Source: Asterias rubens
Lineage: Eukaryota > Echinodermata > Asteroidea > Forcipulatida > Asteriidae
Length of the DNA stretch: 64,000 nt
NCBI RefSeq assembly: GCF_902459465.1
Contig: NW_022985717.1
Coordinates: 1-64,000 of the forward strand
Reading direction: 5' to 3'
Under the pieces are notes generated by a model. That model searched no databases. It was not told the origin of the DNA and worked only from the letters and a program-made list of their open reading frames with translations. The position numbers and the translations under genes were made by a program. Below, piece after piece: positions 61,379 to 64,000 of this stretch; position 1 is the first letter of the stretch, and each line of letters opens with the position of its first letter.

Positions 61379-61496
61379 GCCGACGCTGAAGAAGGACTTG
61401 TCAAGGGAGATACGAGCGATGAACCCACGACCTATGGTTCGGCTGACACAGGGGCAACGGACAAACCGCCCCCATTTGACGCTGTACCTGGAGAAG
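61379..61496 (+). CDS. TMEM272-like gene exon 2
   Basis: Phase 0 in (after tgtttcag), phase 1 out. ADAEEGLVKGDTSDEPTTYG, SADTGATDKPPPFDAVPGE. It is an acidic, polar N-terminus. The donor gaag/gttaat is weak (gttaat) but the frame and phase agree with exon 3. Confidence 0.7.
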
Positions 61497-61535
61497 GTTA
61501 ATATATGTTTTAGTTCAATATAAATCGACAATGTG

Positions 61536-61926
61536 TTAAAGGCACAAGGACACTATTTGTAATTACTCAAAACAATTGTTAGCATAAAAACTTACCTGGT
61601 AACAAGAAATGGAGAGCTGTTGATAGTTTAAAACATTGTGAGAAACGGCTCTCTCTGAAGTTTTCAAGAAAAAAAAAGTAATTTCCACTAATATTTGAAC
61701 TTGATTTAGAGACCTCAGAATTAGATTTTGAGGTTCCGAAATCAAGCATCTGAAAACACACAACTTCGTGTGGCAAAGTTTTTTTTTTCCATCATAATAT
61801 ATCTCAACTTCGACGACCAGCTAAGTTCAAATTTTCACAGGTTTGTTATTTCGTGCACATGTTGAGATACGCAAAGTGAGAAGACTGGTCTTTGACAATT
61901 ATCAAAGGTGTCCAGTGTATATTTAA
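61536..61926. mobile_element. TTAA-flanked MITE, main family, copy 16
   Basis: TTAA 61536-61539 and 61923-61926; left end aggcacaaggacactatttg, right end tatcaaaggtgtccagtgta. Hairpin tagagacctcagaattagat, tttgaggttccg. Confidence 0.78.
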
Positions 61927-63539
61927 TGTTTGGGCACGAAGACATTATACTGAAGTTGCTTATGCAGTCCTTGCCGAAAACATGCTATATGCATGATAGG
62001 CATAAGTCATGTTCAGATTGGAAAAACATTAGCAGGGATATCCAATCCCAAGGATAGCTGGATGAGTTTTCGTCAAGGTTAAAAAGCATCTCGGTTCTTT
62101 CCGTCGGACTACGCATAATGAGCAGCTTCAGTGATTCAACACACTCTCGATTTAATCCACAAAATTGAACAGCGCGGCTATAACTTATTTTGTTATCATG
62201 CAACTTCGGCACCCATGCCTAAAGCTTCTTGGACTTTGGACATTTCTTTTACGCATGAACAATAAGGGCCATTAACCAATCTGAGTGTCTGTGTAGACTT
62301 CAGACAGAATCTTGGTAATACGGAGAACTTCAACAGATTTTCCATAAGAATTCGAAAATTGCCAATTTCACAAAACAACGGGGACTTCGAACCTACACAT
62401 TTTTTCATAAATCATATAGCACCACGGCACTGATATTGCCTTAAACAAAATCGTCCATTCTTAAGTAGTTTCTACGCAGACTAATTGCTTGCACACATTG
62501 AAGACTCTCAGAGGCAAACCATTACGAACTCCAAACCCATATTATACTCCTATTTTGGACACCGCTTTCCAGGCCGCCTTTTTATCTCACATCTCCCGGT
62601 GGCTGGTGGAGAGTAATTTGACCCACTTTAGGCACTTTACACCAGGGAAATTAGCGAACATTGTATAATGAATGATGGATATATGATAAATTGAAATGAT
62701 ACCGCTAATGGATGCCTGACGACTGCACATTGCCTCACAAAGTAGTATAGCAAAGTTTTTTTCTTTTTCTGAAGTGTGGAGAATGGTGATTGATTCAAAT
62801 GACATGACGACACCATGTATTATATGCCTACAGCATATTGGCGATGTTTATGATCAGTGATCGTTCTGTGTATATGCATGGCTTGCCATGCGTACACGTT
62901 ATAATTAGCAAACGGTACTCAGTGATGTTAACATCATTGAAATGCTCTTTGTTGCACTTCTGCCCAGAAGGAAGTTTGCCTTATATAGTTGGACAGTAAT
63001 AACATGAGATCATTACAATTAATTGAAATTGTGGCAATTGGACCGTTACACTTCAGAGGTTTTAACCTCTCAAATTGACGTGCTTATTATGGTATTAAAA
63101 TATTGTAATAAGCATGTCAATTTGAGGCCCGATGAAACCCACGATGAAGAAATACATTTTTAGAAAGAAAATCTCAAAGGAATCTCCCCGAGAAAACGAT
63201 ATTTGAAGCAGTGAAGTGGTTTAAAGTTTTGGCCAGGTGTGTTAAAGGAGATTATCTGATTGCATCTGATCATTGTATCATGCGTTGGCTAATTGGAGAG
63301 CTTGAAATGTTAGGTGGCAGCAGACTCAACAGATAAATTTCCATTGATTGTGTAGTTCTGAGCATGCGTACATTCTCGAGAGCCATGGTTTTACCTGGTC
63401 AGTCTGCTGCCACCTAGCGTCACAAACGTGATATTTTAACTCATTATAATCTCTGTGGATCTGAGTTTAAAGGTAAACTTCTTAATCGCTAACACATAAA
63501 TAAAAACGATATAAATACTTGTTTTCATTCTGTTGTCAG
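61927..63539. other. Intron 2 of the TMEM272-like gene
   Basis: No exon is seen. A palindrome at 63064-63124 (cctctcaaattgacgtgctt, aataagcatgtcaatttgagg) and a short inverted-end element at 63311-63419 are present. Bases 61930-63050 show nothing recognised. Confidence 0.55.
63311..63419. mobile_element. Short inverted-end element, 'TAGGTGGCAGCAGACT' family, copy 3
   Basis: ttaggtggcagcagactcaa and tcagtctgctgccacctagc are inverted; 109 bases with a non-coding centre. Confidence 0.8.
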
Positions 63540-63647
63540 ATCCTCCGTCTTATAAATCGGTGATGCAGGAGCTTCGAGACGCAAAGAAGACGTCGAGTGG
63601 CTCAGTGGACCTAGCTACCAAGGTCTTGACTATACTCATCAATACGG
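63540..63647 (+). CDS. TMEM272-like gene exon 3 (gene continues past the window)
   Basis: Phase 1 in, phase 1 out (acgg/gtaaga). DPPSYKSVMQELRDAKKTSS, GSVDLATKVLTILINT. A DPPSY-S-L/V..(K/R)(D/A)AK..S.G..D...K...I...T stretch followed by membrane helices is typical of a small multi-spanning family that includes TMEM272-like proteins. The membrane part is beyond the right edge. PPSY is also a possible WW-domain ligand. Confidence 0.7.
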
Positions 63648-64000
63648 GTAAGAAAAGGTTCATAGGCTACAAGCAAAAATCCACTCTCTTGACCGAGGGG
63701 GGTCAGTTTCGCTCTGTTGAGAGTGAAATTTAATTTGTGTCACTTATTTTGAGTGAAATTGTAACGAACTTCACTCGTAAATCGAGTTGAAAGTACCCAT
63801 CTTTCACTCTAAACAGAACTGTCCGCCGAGCTCTATGCAACAACGGGTGGTTTCGGTTAGCAGGAATTGGGGTTTTGAACACAAACAATAATTAACACCT
63901 TGCGCTAGCACTTTTTTTGTGTTACGTTACCACGTAGCATAATTTAAATTGATCAGTAGTTTCAGCATGTTTGACATTGCGTGGTAAGCTGTTCCAAAGA
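63648..64000. other. Start of the next intron of the TMEM272-like gene
   Basis: Bases 63680-63830 carry short inverted modules (tttcgctctgttgagagtga, tcactcgtaaatcgagttga, tttcactctaaacagaac) related in style to the ACTCTTT elements. No exon. Confidence 0.5.

Overview
This is eukaryotic, intron-rich, AT-rich genomic DNA that I read as coming from a marine invertebrate deuterostome, most likely an echinoderm and perhaps a starfish. The evidence is the combination of EDAR/p75-like TNF receptors with death domains, a mesh/SUSD2-type NIDO-AMOP-VWD-Sushi membrane protein, and very dense short TTAA-flanked transposons, tRNA-derived SINEs and LINE tails. The species cannot be fixed from the sequence alone. 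All supported genes are on the + strand. Exon boundaries were placed by hand from GT/AG sites, continuous reading frame and matching intron phase. || Layout. (1) 34-344: last exon of a TNF-receptor-like death-domain gene (gene A) that starts left of the window. (2) 5539-16925, perhaps from 2674: complete or nearly complete TNF-receptor-like gene B, with three cysteine-rich domains, one membrane segment, a long acidic Ser/Glu-rich linker containing an exact 141-bp tandem duplication, and two tandem death domains. (3) 22449-28178: gene C, a third tandem paralogue with signal peptide, shortened ectodomain, acidic decapeptide repeats, membrane segment and one divergent death domain. Its first cysteine-rich exon is one base short of an open frame. 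(4) 31521-52208: an 18-exon gene of 1264 codons encoding a mesh/SUSD2-like protein: signal peptide, NIDO, IPT-like region, AMOP, VWD, Sushi, membrane helix and a 229-residue cytoplasmic tail. All 18 exons join in phase. (5) 57368 to the window end: the first three exons of a gene whose product begins MADAEEG and contains a DPPSYKSV motif, resembling the TMEM272-like small membrane protein family; it runs off the right edge. || Biology. Genes A-C are a local tandem expansion of EDAR/p75-type receptors that would couple an extracellular ligand to death-domain adaptors. The mesh-like gene is expected at epithelial (septate) junctions. I see no sequence evidence that the receptor cluster and the junction gene form one pathway. 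|| Repeats occupy most introns and intergenic DNA. The main family has ends starting TTAAAGGCAGTGGACACTAT, with at least 16 copies. A nested copy at 39284-39664 and an uninterrupted paralogue of its host at 1639-1881 show its TTAA target duplication directly. At least three further TTAA-bounded families, one TA-flanked element, palindromic elements, a 43-bp minisatellite of about 1.1 kb, SINEs and LINE 3' ends are also present. No rRNA, genuine tRNA gene, CRISPR array or prokaryotic feature was found.
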